Of a stretch of DNA of 64,000 nt, positions 1-8,740 are shown one piece after another. Positions within the stretch are counted from its first letter, which is position 1, and each line of letters starts with the position of its first letter. The translations under genes were made by a program, and so were the position numbers. Origin of the DNA: an uncultured bacterium (GTDB taxonomy: Bacteria > Verrucomicrobiota > Lentisphaeria > Victivallales > UBA1829); the NCBI GenBank assembly GCA_949297765.1, contig CASFTV010000001.1, forward strand, positions 62,001-126,000, written 5' to 3'. A model generated the notes under the pieces. That model was not told the DNA's origin, did no database searches, and saw only the letters and a list, made by a program, of their open reading frames with translations.

Positions 1-586
1 GAGGCGCCGGGTACTCCGGGACGAACGCCAGAATAGTCTCGTGTTTCCGCCGGTTCCGCTCCAGAGCCGACCGGAGCGCATCCGGCGTCCGGGTCCGGAA
101 GACGGGATTGCCCCAGGCGACGCGCTGAAGACGGAAGCCCCGTCCATACTCTCCGCGCAGCTCCAGCTGATGGATTCCGCGCAGATCAACGTCCACTCGT
201 TCCGGTTCTGCTCCGAGAGCCAGAGTCCGTTTCAGGACAATCCGGTGATCCGCGAGAATCACGAAGTGAACGTCGGTTTCTTCCGGTCGATCGTTCGGAA
301 GGTGTTCTTCGTCAACTCCGATCATTGCGGAGAAGGCGTCGGCACACCCGTCCAGGCGATAGACGATGCTGAAACCGGTGTGTCCGCAGATTCCTTTCGG
401 AAAGACCGTTCCGCCGATCCGGATCGGACCTTTCCCGCTGAGGTTCCGGTTGATCCGGGGAAGCTGCGGTCCGTCGGGCGTCCAGCTGTATGCCGCGTCG
501 GTCCACGGCAGCGTGTCGAGGCCGATCTCCTCCGCCCCGCAGAACAGGACAAGGAAAAGAAGCAGAAAACGGATTGTTCCACGCAT
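1..586 (-). CDS. NPCBM-domain secreted protein, 3' end missing (off left edge)
   Basis: An open frame runs from ATG at 586 to the left edge without a stop (about 195 residues seen). It begins with a hydrophobic signal peptide (residues 1-17, RFLLLFLVLFCGA). A region then resembles the NPCBM/NEW2 sugar-binding module: an AAYSWTPDGPQLPRINRN segment, then GGTVFPKGICGHTGFSIVY and a YRLDGCADAFSAMIGVDEE block. NPCBM modules are normally attached to glycoside hydrolases or surface proteins. Whether an enzyme domain follows cannot be seen. It starts 6 bases after the stop of the LamG-like gene, so it is the last visible gene of the cassette led by the LacI regulator. The domain call rests on motif resemblance only. 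Confidence 0.75.
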   Translation of the reverse strand, partial: MRGTIRFLLLFLVLFCGAEEIGLDTLPWTDAAYSWTPDGPQLPRINRNLSGKGPIRIGGTVFPKGICGHTGFSIVYRLDGCADAFSAMIGVDEEHLPNDRPEETDVHFVILADHRIVLKRTLALGAEPERVDVDLRGIHQLELRGEYGRGFRLQRVAWGNPVFRTRTPDALRSALERNRRKHETILAFVPEYPAP

Positions 587-592
587 CGCCGG

Positions 593-1351
593 TTACTCTT
601 TCGCCATCCGGTCCAGCATGTCTTCCGCTTCCCGGAGAATCTCCGTCGAGCTCAGAAGTTCGTTGCGGATGGAAAGTTCCGCAATGTCGATCCGGATCGG
701 CTGTTCCGCATCCTCTTGCCCTTTGGGAAGAAGCGTGGAGAACAGCGGCTTTTTCGGATAGAGATTCTCCTTTTCGTACGCCCGGATCGACTTCGATGCC
801 GCAAGTTCTCCGTTCACAAACAGCTGAAGATCGCCGGAACGGTTCGCCGAAAGCGTCAGAACAGTCCACTTGCCCGGCTCGATGCGGAGATCCCGGTTCA
901 TGCGGACGGAGACAAAGTGGTTGCTTTTTTCATTGCCGGACACCGCCACAAACAAGCCGTATGCCTGCAGCCCCTCCTTGTCCGCCCGGATGCCGAGACG
1001 AAGTCCCGGTTTCCGAAGACTGCCCGCTCCCGCGTAGAGCGGGTAGGCCTCTCCCGATTTTCCTTCCGCACGAAGCAGAACCGTGAAGGTCAGGTTCTCC
1101 GTTCCGCAGCCTTCTCCGCCGGAAAGCTGATACAGCGTGCTGGAGCCGCTCTGATACCGCGCGATCGTTTTTCCCTTTTCCTGTACGGCTTCGACTCCGG
1201 TTTTGCTGGAGCCGGTGGAGAAGTTCTTATGCAGTTTTTTGTTCCAGCGGTCCTGAAGAACCGTACCCGGAGCAACCTCCAGGAGCGTATCGGCCGGAAG
1301 AAGCGCGGCGGTGCACAATGCGCCGAGGACGATGGAAAGTTTTGCGTTCAT
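593..1351 (-). CDS. Secreted LamG/concanavalin-like lectin domain protein
   Basis: 252 residues. ATG at 1351 is chosen over an upstream in-frame ATG because AAGGAGG lies 8-9 bases before it and because it overlaps the previous stop as ATGA (translational coupling). A signal peptide is visible (MNAKLSIVLGALCTAALLPA). The rest has the beta-sandwich features of LamG/laminin-G-like folds: GCGTENLTFTVLLRAEG, then WTVLTLSANRSGDLQLFVNGELAAS near residues 150-180. Such domains bind glycans or act as jelly-roll accessory modules. No catalytic motif is seen. In this cassette it is probably a carbohydrate-binding or enzyme-accessory protein of the cell envelope. The exact family is uncertain. Confidence 0.7.
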   Translation of the reverse strand: MNAKLSIVLGALCTAALLPADTLLEVAPGTVLQDRWNKKLHKNFSTGSSKTGVEAVQEKGKTIARYQSGSSTLYQLSGGEGCGTENLTFTVLLRAEGKSGEAYPLYAGAGSLRKPGLRLGIRADKEGLQAYGLFVAVSGNEKSNHFVSVRMNRDLRIEPGKWTVLTLSANRSGDLQLFVNGELAASKSIRAYEKENLYPKKPLFSTLLPKGQEDAEQPIRIDIAELSIRNELLSSTEILREAEDMLDRMAKE

Positions 1352-4300
1352 TGCTGTTCCTCCTTGAAAATTTCGATTCCGTTGATGGCGGGGTCGCCGC
1401 CGGCCTTGATGGTCAGCAGTCCCCGTTTGACTTCCACATGTTTCCACGTCTCCACCGCCGCGGACTGGAAGCCGCCGCCGAGATGGACCGGATTCAGATT
1501 TTTCCGGCTCGTGCCGCCGACCTGAAGATGGAAGGTCCGGCCGTTTTCGCGGTTCGGCGCATAGGTCTCCGCAAAATGGATCTTTACGGTATAGTGTCCG
1601 TTCGGGAGGGGAATCTGATAGAACATCTGCGAGCCGTAGGCTTCGGTTGTGAAGATCTCGGGAAAGTCCGTGTTTTTCACGGTGATTCTGCCGCGCGAGA
1701 CAAATGTGCCGTATTCGCAGCCGTAGGCGTTGAAGCCGGTGTAGAGCTGATCGGCGAACCAGAGGTTGCCTTTGGAATCGGTCAGGTCCTCCGGTGCGCC
1801 GCAGTTGATCCGCGCTACGCCGCGCTCATTCAGTTCCCGGACGAGGCGCTGCTGTTTTTCCATCTGCGGTTTGCTGTCGAAGAAGCGTTTGGCATAGAAG
1901 AGAACTTCAAAATCGTCCATCTCCTTTTTCAGAGCATAGATGTCCCTGGTTTTCAGGAACTTCGCAATCCGGCGGAGATTTTCTTCCGGGATTTTCCGGG
2001 TGAGGGAGCGTTCCTTGAGAATCTGGTTCCCCATCAGGAGAATCTCCTGTTCATCCTTCGGAAGAAAACGGAAAGAGCCTTTGAACTTCTCCGCTCCGCC
2101 TTCCGAGCGCCAGACCAGGAGGGAGAACGGACGGATGGAAAGAGTCTGTTTCCCGCGGAAGGAACCGTCATAGACAAGATCCTCGAAGGAGCCCGGATAT
2201 TCCAGAGTTCCGGTCAGAGGGAAGGGGGTCGCGTTGATCAGGATCAGGTAATTGCCGAGGAAGCGGGCATCGACGCCTTTCACGGAGTTCTGCTTCTGCG
2301 ATTCGCCGGTCGGAATGCTGTAAAAGGCTTTGAGGAAACGGCGGGCCTGATCGCCGTGGGCGGTCGGCAGATTGATGTCGTTCCATGTGTGGAAAACGTG
2401 CTTCGGAACGTGGCTGCGGATCAGCGGGATCAGATCCGCATAGGCGAAGTCTCCGGCCCCTTTCCGGTCGTAGACGGTGACGTTGTTGGCGCGCCAGTAC
2501 CATCTTTTCGCGGCTTTCGCGTGCGTGCCGATGTTCTCATTGAGTCCTGCGCAGGTGAGGGCAAGCGCATCGTTTTTCCGGTAAAGCTCCATGGAGCCGC
2601 GGTTGGTGTTCCGGCCGTAGAGATGGAGATCGGCGTTGTTTTCAAGTCTCCTTGCGGTGTTCGCTGTGGCGATGAGAATGACGCCGTCTTTTTTCTCTTT
2701 TCCGTAGAGTTCCTGCGGAAATCCGGCCTCCCGCTGAATCCGCTCCATGTATTCGTCGCGGACCTGCGGACGGATTCCGGCGGTGTTGAACGCATTCCGT
2801 TCCTTGGAGATTTTCGCCGGCCAGGAGAAGAGCTGCCATTTCTGCTTGCCCGAGCTGACAATCTTCCGCATTTCGAGCAGTTTTTCCCGGATCTTTTTTC
2901 CGCGCCATGCAAAGAACTGCTGTTTGTATTTTCCGGTCAGGAGTTCATAGCGGGCGGGGAAGCGTTCCGCACCGGTGCGGGGGAGGTTGAGATGGATTCC
3001 GGTGTCGTGCTCAAACTGCTCCACGGAATCGTCGTCGTAGCCGACTTCCGCGGCTTCCATGTTGGAGTAGGAGGGGAAGCCGGGCAGCCACCAGCCGCCG
3101 TTCAAGGTGACGAGTCCTTCCACGTTCCCGATTCCGTCGTAGCGCTCGTAAAGTTCCTTCAGCAGATCCGTGACCGTTCCCCAGACGACCGGATTCATGC
3201 AGTTGAGTCCCATGCCCATGTAGCCGACCACCTGCCGTCCGTAACGGTCGATCATGTAGACGGAACGTTTTTTCCCCGCATGGACCTCGGCGTCGCTGGT
3301 GTCGTAAGCGCCCATCGCGTCGAGCGCCGAGGAACGCATGTATTCAAAGCCGACAAAGGTTTTGATGTTGTTGTGTTTGTAGAGTTTCAGCAGCGCGTGA
3401 TAGTAGTCGAAGCGGTCGTTGTTCAGCACGATCTGAGAGTGACGCGAAGAGAAAACTCCTTTTTCATACATGAAGGCTCCTTCGACGCTGGCATTGTGTC
3501 CCTGAAAGCGGAGAAACTGGATTTTCCGCGCAATCGCCCGATAGGCGTTGAGCCAGGCTCCGTCGTAGTACTGCACCAGATGCGCTTCGGTTCCGTAGGC
3601 GAGCGCGTTTCCGTACGAGCCCCATGCGTTGAAGATGAGACGTTCGTTGTGATTGCCGTAGGTCCGGTCGGTCTTCGGGATCTTGAGCGCGGGAAGTCCG
3701 CCTTTGACCGCGTAGATGTTGATCTCGCAGACCGCCGCCGGAATGCCCGCACGTCCGTTCTGGACGAGCAGTGTGGTATTTTTTGTCCCGGGGAAGAAGA
3801 CGTAGCGGAATTTCTTCTTCCCGTTGCTGAGCGGATAGAGATCCCCCGTGGACACCGTTCCGCTGGCGTTCGGCCAGGCCTTGCTCCCGAGCGACGGAGT
3901 ATTGTGCTCCATGCCCGCCGGGACCGTTTCCAGGACGGCGCTGTAGATATAGCGGTCCGCATCGTCCGGAATGACCAGTTCCGCGATCATTGCTTCGCCG
4001 GTGGACGGCAGATTCAGTTGATAGCAGAAATAGTCCAGCAGTCCGCTTCCCGTTTCCCGGTATGTCATGCCGTTCCGGGTGACGACTTTTCCCGCATTGA
4101 GAGTTGGTTTGGTATATTTGCCCGTGTGATCCAGAAAGGTGTCCGGCGCGGGATTCGGATCGGTACAGTCGATCTTCTGGACAAGCTGAAGACGTTTTTC
4201 CAGCTCCTGTTCAAAGTCCTTGAGGGCAAACTCCTCCTGCGCAATCGGACCTGCGATTATCATTTCCCCGCGGCAGGTGTCGAGTGTTTTTCCGTTGGAG

Positions 4301-5670
4301 CCGAGGGTCCAGAACGTGCGGTAGGCTCCGGTTTTGCGGAGCTTCGGACGAACGGTGAATTCCCGGAAATCCCCGTTGACGCGGGAGGAATCCACCATCA
4401 GACTCTCCTGAAGAGTATTGGTGTCGGCTTCCCGGATCTCCAGTCGGAGCGTCGGCCGGACGAGTCCGGCGGGGACGCGGACCAGCCATGCGATCTCCTT
4501 GTCGTAATCGAACACCGGATAGGGCGTCCCCTGTTCACGGATCTCCAGCAGTCCCATGTGATCGGGCGCAAAGCCGGTGGAGATCGGCGTCTTGTTCGGA
4601 AGATATGAGATTCCCGCGCTCCGGAGCACAGGCGTCTGCCAGGTTTTGACCGCAAAATCCGGCTTTTCCCATCCTTCCGGAGCCTGATAGCTCCAGCGCC
4701 ACTGCCGGTCGCCGGGAATGCGCAGAATTTCTCCGTTCCGCCCGATAATGATCCCTTCCAGCTGGAGGGCGGAGTTCTGCGAAAGTCCGCCGTAGAACTG
4801 GTCGCGGATGGCGATGACGTTCTTTCCCTGCTTCAGATGCCGGAGAAGATCGAACGTTTCAACGCCCGTCCGGAGAATGTGCTTTCCCGATGCGATTTTC
4901 TCTCCGTTCACGAACACGTCGTAATTTCCGGTCTTGTGCATCCAGGAGAGCTTTGCGGCGATCGGACGGAACGGAATCTGTATCTCCCTGCGCCAGAAGA
5001 GATTGCCGGAAAACGGGACGATCCGGATCGAGCGGATGCGGATGTTCGCGCCGGGAGTGCGGCATTCAATTTTCAGTCCCCGCGCAATCTGCGGAACCGG
5101 ATAGCCGATCCAGCCCATTTTCCGGATGAATTTCTGACGGCCCCTGCCTTTGATCGAGAAAAATTGATTGTTCGAATAGAACTTGGAGTCTCCGCTGGAG
5201 CGGGAGATCATCCAGTCGGTTTTTTCGACATCCTGTTCGATCTCCAGTTCGATTCTCCACGCGTTGGAGCGATCCTTTCCCCATCCGGCTCCGAAGCGGA
5301 TGGCCGGGGTTTTTTCATCGCCGGGCCCGGCGCCGAACTGCATGCTCCATCCTTTTTTCCCGGTGCGGAACTGGAGCGCCCCGTCGGAGATCCGGTACGG
5401 TGCAGAGGTCTTGATCCCGAATTCCCGGAACAGATCCGACTGGAAAACAAACGGTTTTCCATACTGAATCGTGAAAAAGTCGTCCGCTGTTTCAAAAAGT
5501 TCATCGGGACGGATTTTCCGAGTCGCGTCCATGATCTGCGTCCGCCAGAGATTGTTCTCCTTTGCGCTGACGGCGATTCCCATTGTCGGCCCCGGCGTAT
5601 AGATCAGCTCCTGCGCGGAAAGAAGCGCGGAAGAGAGGAGAATTCCTGCAAAGATAGGATTCCGTTTCAT
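1348..5670 (-). CDS. Large secreted glycoside-hydrolase-like protein with C-terminal malectin domain
   Basis: 1440 residues with a signal peptide (FAGILLSSALLSAQ). Around residues 230-300 lies a GH2-type sugar-binding jelly roll (NYDVFVNGEKIASGKHI, later GKNVIAIRDQFYGGLSQ). The central third reads like a TIM-barrel glycosidase (NERLIFNAWGSYGNALAYG, KTFVGFEYMRSS, YDGIGNVEGLVTLNGGWWLPG, VGYDDDSVEQFEHDTG). The last 160 residues form a malectin-type module (VARINCGAPEDLTDSKGN, HFAETYAPNRENGRTFHLQV, GGDPAINGIEIF), known to bind disaccharides. Its stop overlaps the LamG-like start by 4 bases, and it begins 25 bases after the pseudopilin stop. I infer an exported polysaccharide-degrading enzyme. The GH family is not assigned and the catalytic acids are not pinned down. 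Confidence 0.75.
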   Translation of the reverse strand: MKRNPIFAGILLSSALLSAQELIYTPGPTMGIAVSAKENNLWRTQIMDATRKIRPDELFETADDFFTIQYGKPFVFQSDLFREFGIKTSAPYRISDGALQFRTGKKGWSMQFGAGPGDEKTPAIRFGAGWGKDRSNAWRIELEIEQDVEKTDWMISRSSGDSKFYSNNQFFSIKGRGRQKFIRKMGWIGYPVPQIARGLKIECRTPGANIRIRSIRIVPFSGNLFWRREIQIPFRPIAAKLSWMHKTGNYDVFVNGEKIASGKHILRTGVETFDLLRHLKQGKNVIAIRDQFYGGLSQNSALQLEGIIIGRNGEILRIPGDRQWRWSYQAPEGWEKPDFAVKTWQTPVLRSAGISYLPNKTPISTGFAPDHMGLLEIREQGTPYPVFDYDKEIAWLVRVPAGLVRPTLRLEIREADTNTLQESLMVDSSRVNGDFREFTVRPKLRKTGAYRTFWTLGSNGKTLDTCRGEMIIAGPIAQEEFALKDFEQELEKRLQLVQKIDCTDPNPAPDTFLDHTGKYTKPTLNAGKVVTRNGMTYRETGSGLLDYFCYQLNLPSTGEAMIAELVIPDDADRYIYSAVLETVPAGMEHNTPSLGSKAWPNASGTVSTGDLYPLSNGKKKFRYVFFPGTKNTTLLVQNGRAGIPAAVCEINIYAVKGGLPALKIPKTDRTYGNHNERLIFNAWGSYGNALAYGTEAHLVQYYDGAWLNAYRAIARKIQFLRFQGHNASVEGAFMYEKGVFSSRHSQIVLNNDRFDYYHALLKLYKHNNIKTFVGFEYMRSSALDAMGAYDTSDAEVHAGKKRSVYMIDRYGRQVVGYMGMGLNCMNPVVWGTVTDLLKELYERYDGIGNVEGLVTLNGGWWLPGFPSYSNMEAAEVGYDDDSVEQFEHDTGIHLNLPRTGAERFPARYELLTGKYKQQFFAWRGKKIREKLLEMRKIVSSGKQKWQLFSWPAKISKERNAFNTAGIRPQVRDEYMERIQREAGFPQELYGKEKKDGVILIATANTARRLENNADLHLYGRNTNRGSMELYRKNDALALTCAGLNENIGTHAKAAKRWYWRANNVTVYDRKGAGDFAYADLIPLIRSHVPKHVFHTWNDINLPTAHGDQARRFLKAFYSIPTGESQKQNSVKGVDARFLGNYLILINATPFPLTGTLEYPGSFEDLVYDGSFRGKQTLSIRPFSLLVWRSEGGAEKFKGSFRFLPKDEQEILLMGNQILKERSLTRKIPEENLRRIAKFLKTRDIYALKKEMDDFEVLFYAKRFFDSKPQMEKQQRLVRELNERGVARINCGAPEDLTDSKGNLWFADQLYTGFNAYGCEYGTFVSRGRITVKNTDFPEIFTTEAYGSQMFYQIPLPNGHYTVKIHFAETYAPNRENGRTFHLQVGGTSRKNLNPVHLGGGFQSAAVETWKHVEVKRGLLTIKAGGDPAINGIEIFKEEQQ

Positions 5671-5695
5671 ACAATTTTTCTCCGTACGAATGTTT

Positions 5696-6406
5696 TTATT
5701 TCAGCCAGCCGAGACCGCGTCCGTAGATCTGCCATCGCGGGTCTGTTGTTGTATTGGTCGTATGGACGGAGGTCGAGATCTCCCCGACATGACCGTCCAG
5801 AAACTCCACATTGCAGTTGCCCCCCGGTTTCCAGACTCCGCCGGCACGAAAATCGGTGCTTCCGCCGGGACCGTGAACCTGATAGTAATGGCGATCCCCG
5901 GACGGCACAACCGGGCGTCCCCAGCAACTCTCCACAATCAGATACCGGATCGACGGCTGGGTGATCCGCGCCAGATTCACATAGTGATCCGCAAAGTTCT
6001 GATATTGGTCTCCTCCGGAAACCCCTTCCAGACAGGAAAGACTGGAGATCATTGCATAGCTGATCTCGGGATCCATGCATCGCAGAAGTTTCGCATTTCC
6101 GAAGTTTGCCCCTGCGCTGCTCTCTTTTTCGACGGGAATCAATTTGGCCGCCCAGAGTTTCCCCATCCAGTTCTGCATGTTCGCCGGATAGCCGTTGGCC
6201 TGATCGTTGCCCGCCGGAAGACGGCCCGAGTCCTGTTCATACTGGAAAAAAGCCAGCCCCAGCTGTTTCAGATTGTTCTTGCAGGCCGTGCTTCTGGCGG
6301 TCTTCCGCGCGGAATTCAGCGCAGGAAGAAGAAGTCCGGCAAGAATGGCAAGGATCGCAATGACGATAAGAAGCTCAATTAAAGTAAATCGTTTTCTCTG
6401 TTTCAT
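5696..6406 (-). CDS. DUF1559-like protein with type II/IV pseudopilin N-terminus
   Basis: 236 residues. The short basic leader MKQRKR is followed by [20 protein letters not shown], the classic type IV pilin/pseudopilin methylation segment with Glu at mature position 5 (residue 11). The residue before the Phe is Arg rather than the usual Gly. [21 protein letters not shown] stretch follows, typical of DUF1559/H-X9-DG proteins abundant in planctomycete and lentisphaeral genomes. The C-terminus ends [12 protein letters not shown], keeping the DG but with no His nine residues upstream. RBS GGAGAA precedes the ATG. It lies 3 bases after the LacI gene and just before the big glycosidase. An envelope-tethered, possibly fibre-forming or glycan-handling protein is inferred; none of the family's proteins in such loci is functionally defined to my knowledge. 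Confidence 0.85.
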   Translation of the reverse strand: MKQRKRFTLIELLIVIAILAILAGLLLPALNSARKTARSTACKNNLKQLGLAFFQYEQDSGRLPAGNDQANGYPANMQNWMGKLWAAKLIPVEKESSAGANFGNAKLLRCMDPEISYAMISSLSCLEGVSGGDQYQNFADHYVNLARITQPSIRYLIVESCWGRPVVPSGDRHYYQVHGPGGSTDFRAGGVWKPGGNCNVEFLDGHVGEISTSVHTTNTTTDPRWQIYGRGLGWLK

Positions 6407-6409
6407 TTT

Positions 6410-7425
6410 TTATTCTCCGTATTTTAATTTTGATCGAAAGGGTTCATAGTAGGGATCCGCGAGCTGGAGATCGCGATAGGATCGGAGTTCTTCCGGAGAG
6501 AAGAAACGGACAGGTTCTTTTCTGTGAAGAACTTCCGCTCCGGGATGTTCCAGCATTTGAATCATCCGATGGACGATTCCGCTGAGACGATGCTTGAAGT
6601 TGCAGACCGTCACGCCGATGATCGCCGGATCGTCAATGTAGTCGCAGGGAAGCGCGTAGCTGTAAAACAGATACGGCGTCGGCAGTCCCAGTTCCCTGCA
6701 TTTGCGGCGCAGCAGCTTGATGTAGATGCTGGAATCGGCGGCCACCGCATCCGGACGCAGTTCCTTCAGAAATTCAAAATTTTCCGCGTCCGATGTGGCT
6801 CTGCTCCGTCCGCCGACAATCTCGACTCCGTGCGTCGTCAGCACTTTTTCCAGAATGTCCGACCAGGAGCGATGGGGTACCAGAACTCTCCGGCATCCCA
6901 GTTCGCGGATTTTCCGGGCCACCTCTTTGAGCGCTTCCTCCAGATCCAGCGCCGCACTGTTGAAGCCGGGATGGGCTGAACTCAGCTGGAGAATCGGATA
7001 ATCGTTCATTCCCAGCTCATTCAGAAGATCTGCGGGAAAAAGGTTCAGGGCGTGAAAGATTCCGTCCGCCTGCCGGGAAAGCAGGTTTTCAAGGGTGCGG
7101 CGTTCCTCCTCCGGATTGAAATGAGTGAGGCCGATCAGCAGCTGATAGCCGTGCCTGGAACATTCATCGAGAAGGGTCTGGACGAAAAAACTTCCGTACT
7201 CGCTGCAAAGGTTGGCGGTGACAAGTCCCAGCGTTTTGCTCCGTCCTTTTTTCAGTGCCAGTGCCGTGGCGGATGGTTCGTACTTCAGCTCCTTGACCGC
7301 TTCGTCGATTTTCTGTTTCGTCGATTCCGCAATCCGCGCCGCCAGCGGACGTTTGTTCAGGTACAGCGACACCAGCGACGAGGAAACCCCACCCGTTTCG
7401 CAATATCTTTGATCGTCGCTCTCAT
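6410..7425 (-). pseudogene. LacI-family transcriptional regulator, frameshifted in the HTH
   Basis: From ATG at 7425 the frame reads MRATIKDIAKRVG, the canonical first helices of a LacI HTH. It is then thrown out of frame in a run of four C (7387-7390, G on the coding strand). One extra G would join it to VSSSLVSLYLNKRPLAARI and the full ligand-binding domain (SKTLGLVTANLCSEYGSFFV onward), giving about 338 residues. As read, only an alternative frame from ATG at 7435 is open; it replaces helix 1 of the HTH with unrelated residues. The rest of the gene is intact, so this is either a recent mutation or a base-calling error in a homopolymer. It heads the glycan cassette, 3 bases before the pseudopilin gene, and a LacI-type palindrome sits in its own promoter, implying autoregulation. 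Confidence 0.75.
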
Positions 7426-7451
7426 CCGAAACCATCCTGTTTTATTTCTTG

Positions 7452-7465
7452 TTCAAACGTTTTAA
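7452..7465. promoter_or_regulatory. LacI-family operator candidate
   Basis: TTCAAACGTTTTAA contains the perfect palindrome AAACGTTT around a central CG, the usual design of LacI-family operators. It lies between the -10 hexamer and the start codon of the lacI-type gene, covering the probable transcription start. That position would allow repression of the whole cassette. Confidence 0.6.
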
Positions 7466-7473
7466 CAAAGAAT

Positions 7474-7502
7474 ATTATAGCACATTTCCGGAGATTTGAC
7501 AA
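7474..7502 (-). promoter_or_regulatory. Sigma-70 promoter of the LacI/pseudopilin/glycosidase cassette
   Basis: On the minus strand, TTGTCA (7497-7502) and a perfect TATAAT (7474-7479) are separated by 17 bases. It lies about 50 bases upstream of the regulator start. The five genes downstream have gaps of 25 bases or less or overlap, so they may be one transcript. Confidence 0.7.
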
Positions 7503-7560
7503 GAGGGGGAAAGGAAATTTTCCCGAAAAAAGAGGGGTTGGGCGTTTTTCGGATTTCCGT

Positions 7561-8094
7561 TCAGCGCAGGAACGTGAGAATCTCCTCCAGAGGGAAGCGG
7601 GCGGTTGGTTCCCGCTGCTCCGCGGGATAGCCGAGCGAGAGAAACGAAACCGGCGTCACATCAAACGGAAGATGGAGGATTTTCTTTGTCTGCGCGGCTT
7701 TGATCCAGCCGATCCAGCAGCTTCCAAGTCCGCGCTCTTCTGCCGCGAGAACCAGATGCTCTCCCGCGATTCCAAGATCCAGATACTCATAATGAATCCC
7801 GGAGAGAAGCGGTGCAAGAAAATGGGTCGTCAGTTTCTTTTTCATGCAGAGGACCAGAATCACCGGAGCCTGCCGGAGCCACGGCATGCGGACCCCGGGC
7901 AGAAGACACTCCGAACAGAGCTTCTCCCGCAGTTCCGGCGAAGTCACCGCATAGAATCTCCACGGCTGTTTGTTGCAGGCGGAAGGCGCAAGACGCGCCG
8001 CCTCCACGCATTCCCGGATCAGATTGTCCGGAACGGGAGTTGTCTCGTAAGAGCGGCAGCTGCGGCGGTTTCGGATGGCGGTGCTGAGTTCCAT
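7561..8094 (-). CDS. Nitroreductase-family FMN oxidoreductase
   Basis: 177 residues. The start MELSTAIRNRRSCRSY is chosen because GAGAGGA precedes it and it begins right after the methyltransferase stop. Nitroreductase-fold signatures are present: RNRRSCRSYETTPV (FMN phosphate-binding arginines), ARLAPSACNKQPWRFY (residues 32-47) and GLGSCWIGWI towards the C-terminus, ending LSLGYPAEQ. Enzymes of this family use NAD(P)H and FMN to reduce nitro compounds, quinones or enones; the physiological substrate is not predictable. It is the last gene of a long minus-strand operon starting at the PHP gene. Confidence 0.85.
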   Translation of the reverse strand: MELSTAIRNRRSCRSYETTPVPDNLIRECVEAARLAPSACNKQPWRFYAVTSPELREKLCSECLLPGVRMPWLRQAPVILVLCMKKKLTTHFLAPLLSGIHYEYLDLGIAGEHLVLAAEERGLGSCWIGWIKAAQTKKILHLPFDVTPVSFLSLGYPAEQREPTARFPLEEILTFLR

Positions 8095-8095
8095 A

Positions 8096-8740
8096 TTATG
8101 CGTCCTCTCGTTTTTTCCCGGCAAAATAGAAGCCTCTGGACGTGTGTCCGTTCATGGTCCGGTAGGTGACGTCCTCCTGCTCCAGCGTGTCGAAATCCGC
8201 CAGAAGCTCCCGGATCCGCGCAGGATCATGGTGACGCAGAACCGCGCCTTCCGGCAGTTCGAAAATGCCGTATGTCCCATACACTTTTTCCCAGGCAAGA
8301 TAGCGTTCCCGGTTGCGGACGTCGCTGTTCAGAAGAAAATCGTTGACGTAAAGCAGTCCGCCCGGACGGAGAACACGCTTGATTTCCGCCAGAAGCGCCT
8401 CCTGTGCCTCGTTCGAAACGATGCAGGTCAGGACCGCGCAGAGCAGGACCGCGTCGAAGGATCCGTCCGGAAAGTCGATGGTGTCGGCCGGCTGCAGGCG
8501 AAGATCCAGAAACGGAAACTGGCGTTTTCCCCGCTCAATCAGCCGCTCCGAAAAGTCGATCCCGAGAAGACGGGTGAATCCGAGTCCGTGAAGCTCGTTC
8601 AGAACTCTTCCGTATCCGCAGCCGACATCCAGGATTGCCGCGTCGCGGTTTACATAGCGGCAGAACACCGCCGACTGCATCGGTGTGGTGAACTCCTTGG
8701 TATCGGCGACGCTGTTCCAGTATTCCTTCTGCGTGCTCAT
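8096..8740 (-). CDS. Class I SAM-dependent methyltransferase
   Basis: 214 residues. The ATG at 8740 overlaps the dCMP deaminase stop as ATGA. The SAM-binding motif I is AAILDVGCGYGRVLNEL (around residues 32-48), followed by the acidic loop end LLGIDFSERLIERG, motif IV SFDAVLLCAVLTCI and post-motif VLRPGGLLYVNDF. This matches the Methyltransf_11/25 type of small-molecule methyltransferase. The substrate is unknown; sharing an operon with nucleotide and topoisomerase genes does not reveal it. Confidence 0.85.
   Translation of the reverse strand: MSTQKEYWNSVADTKEFTTPMQSAVFCRYVNRDAAILDVGCGYGRVLNELHGLGFTRLLGIDFSERLIERGKRQFPFLDLRLQPADTIDFPDGSFDAVLLCAVLTCIVSNEAQEALLAEIKRVLRPGGLLYVNDFLLNSDVRNRERYLAWEKVYGTYGIFELPEGAVLRHHDPARIRELLADFDTLEQEDVTYRTMNGHTSRGFYFAGKKREDA

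Noticed and set aside
1318-4608. Long plus-strand open frame (1096 codons)
   Set aside because: It is antisense to the 1440-residue secreted protein, has no RBS or recognisable domain, and has the composition of a reverse-strand shadow in GC-rich DNA.
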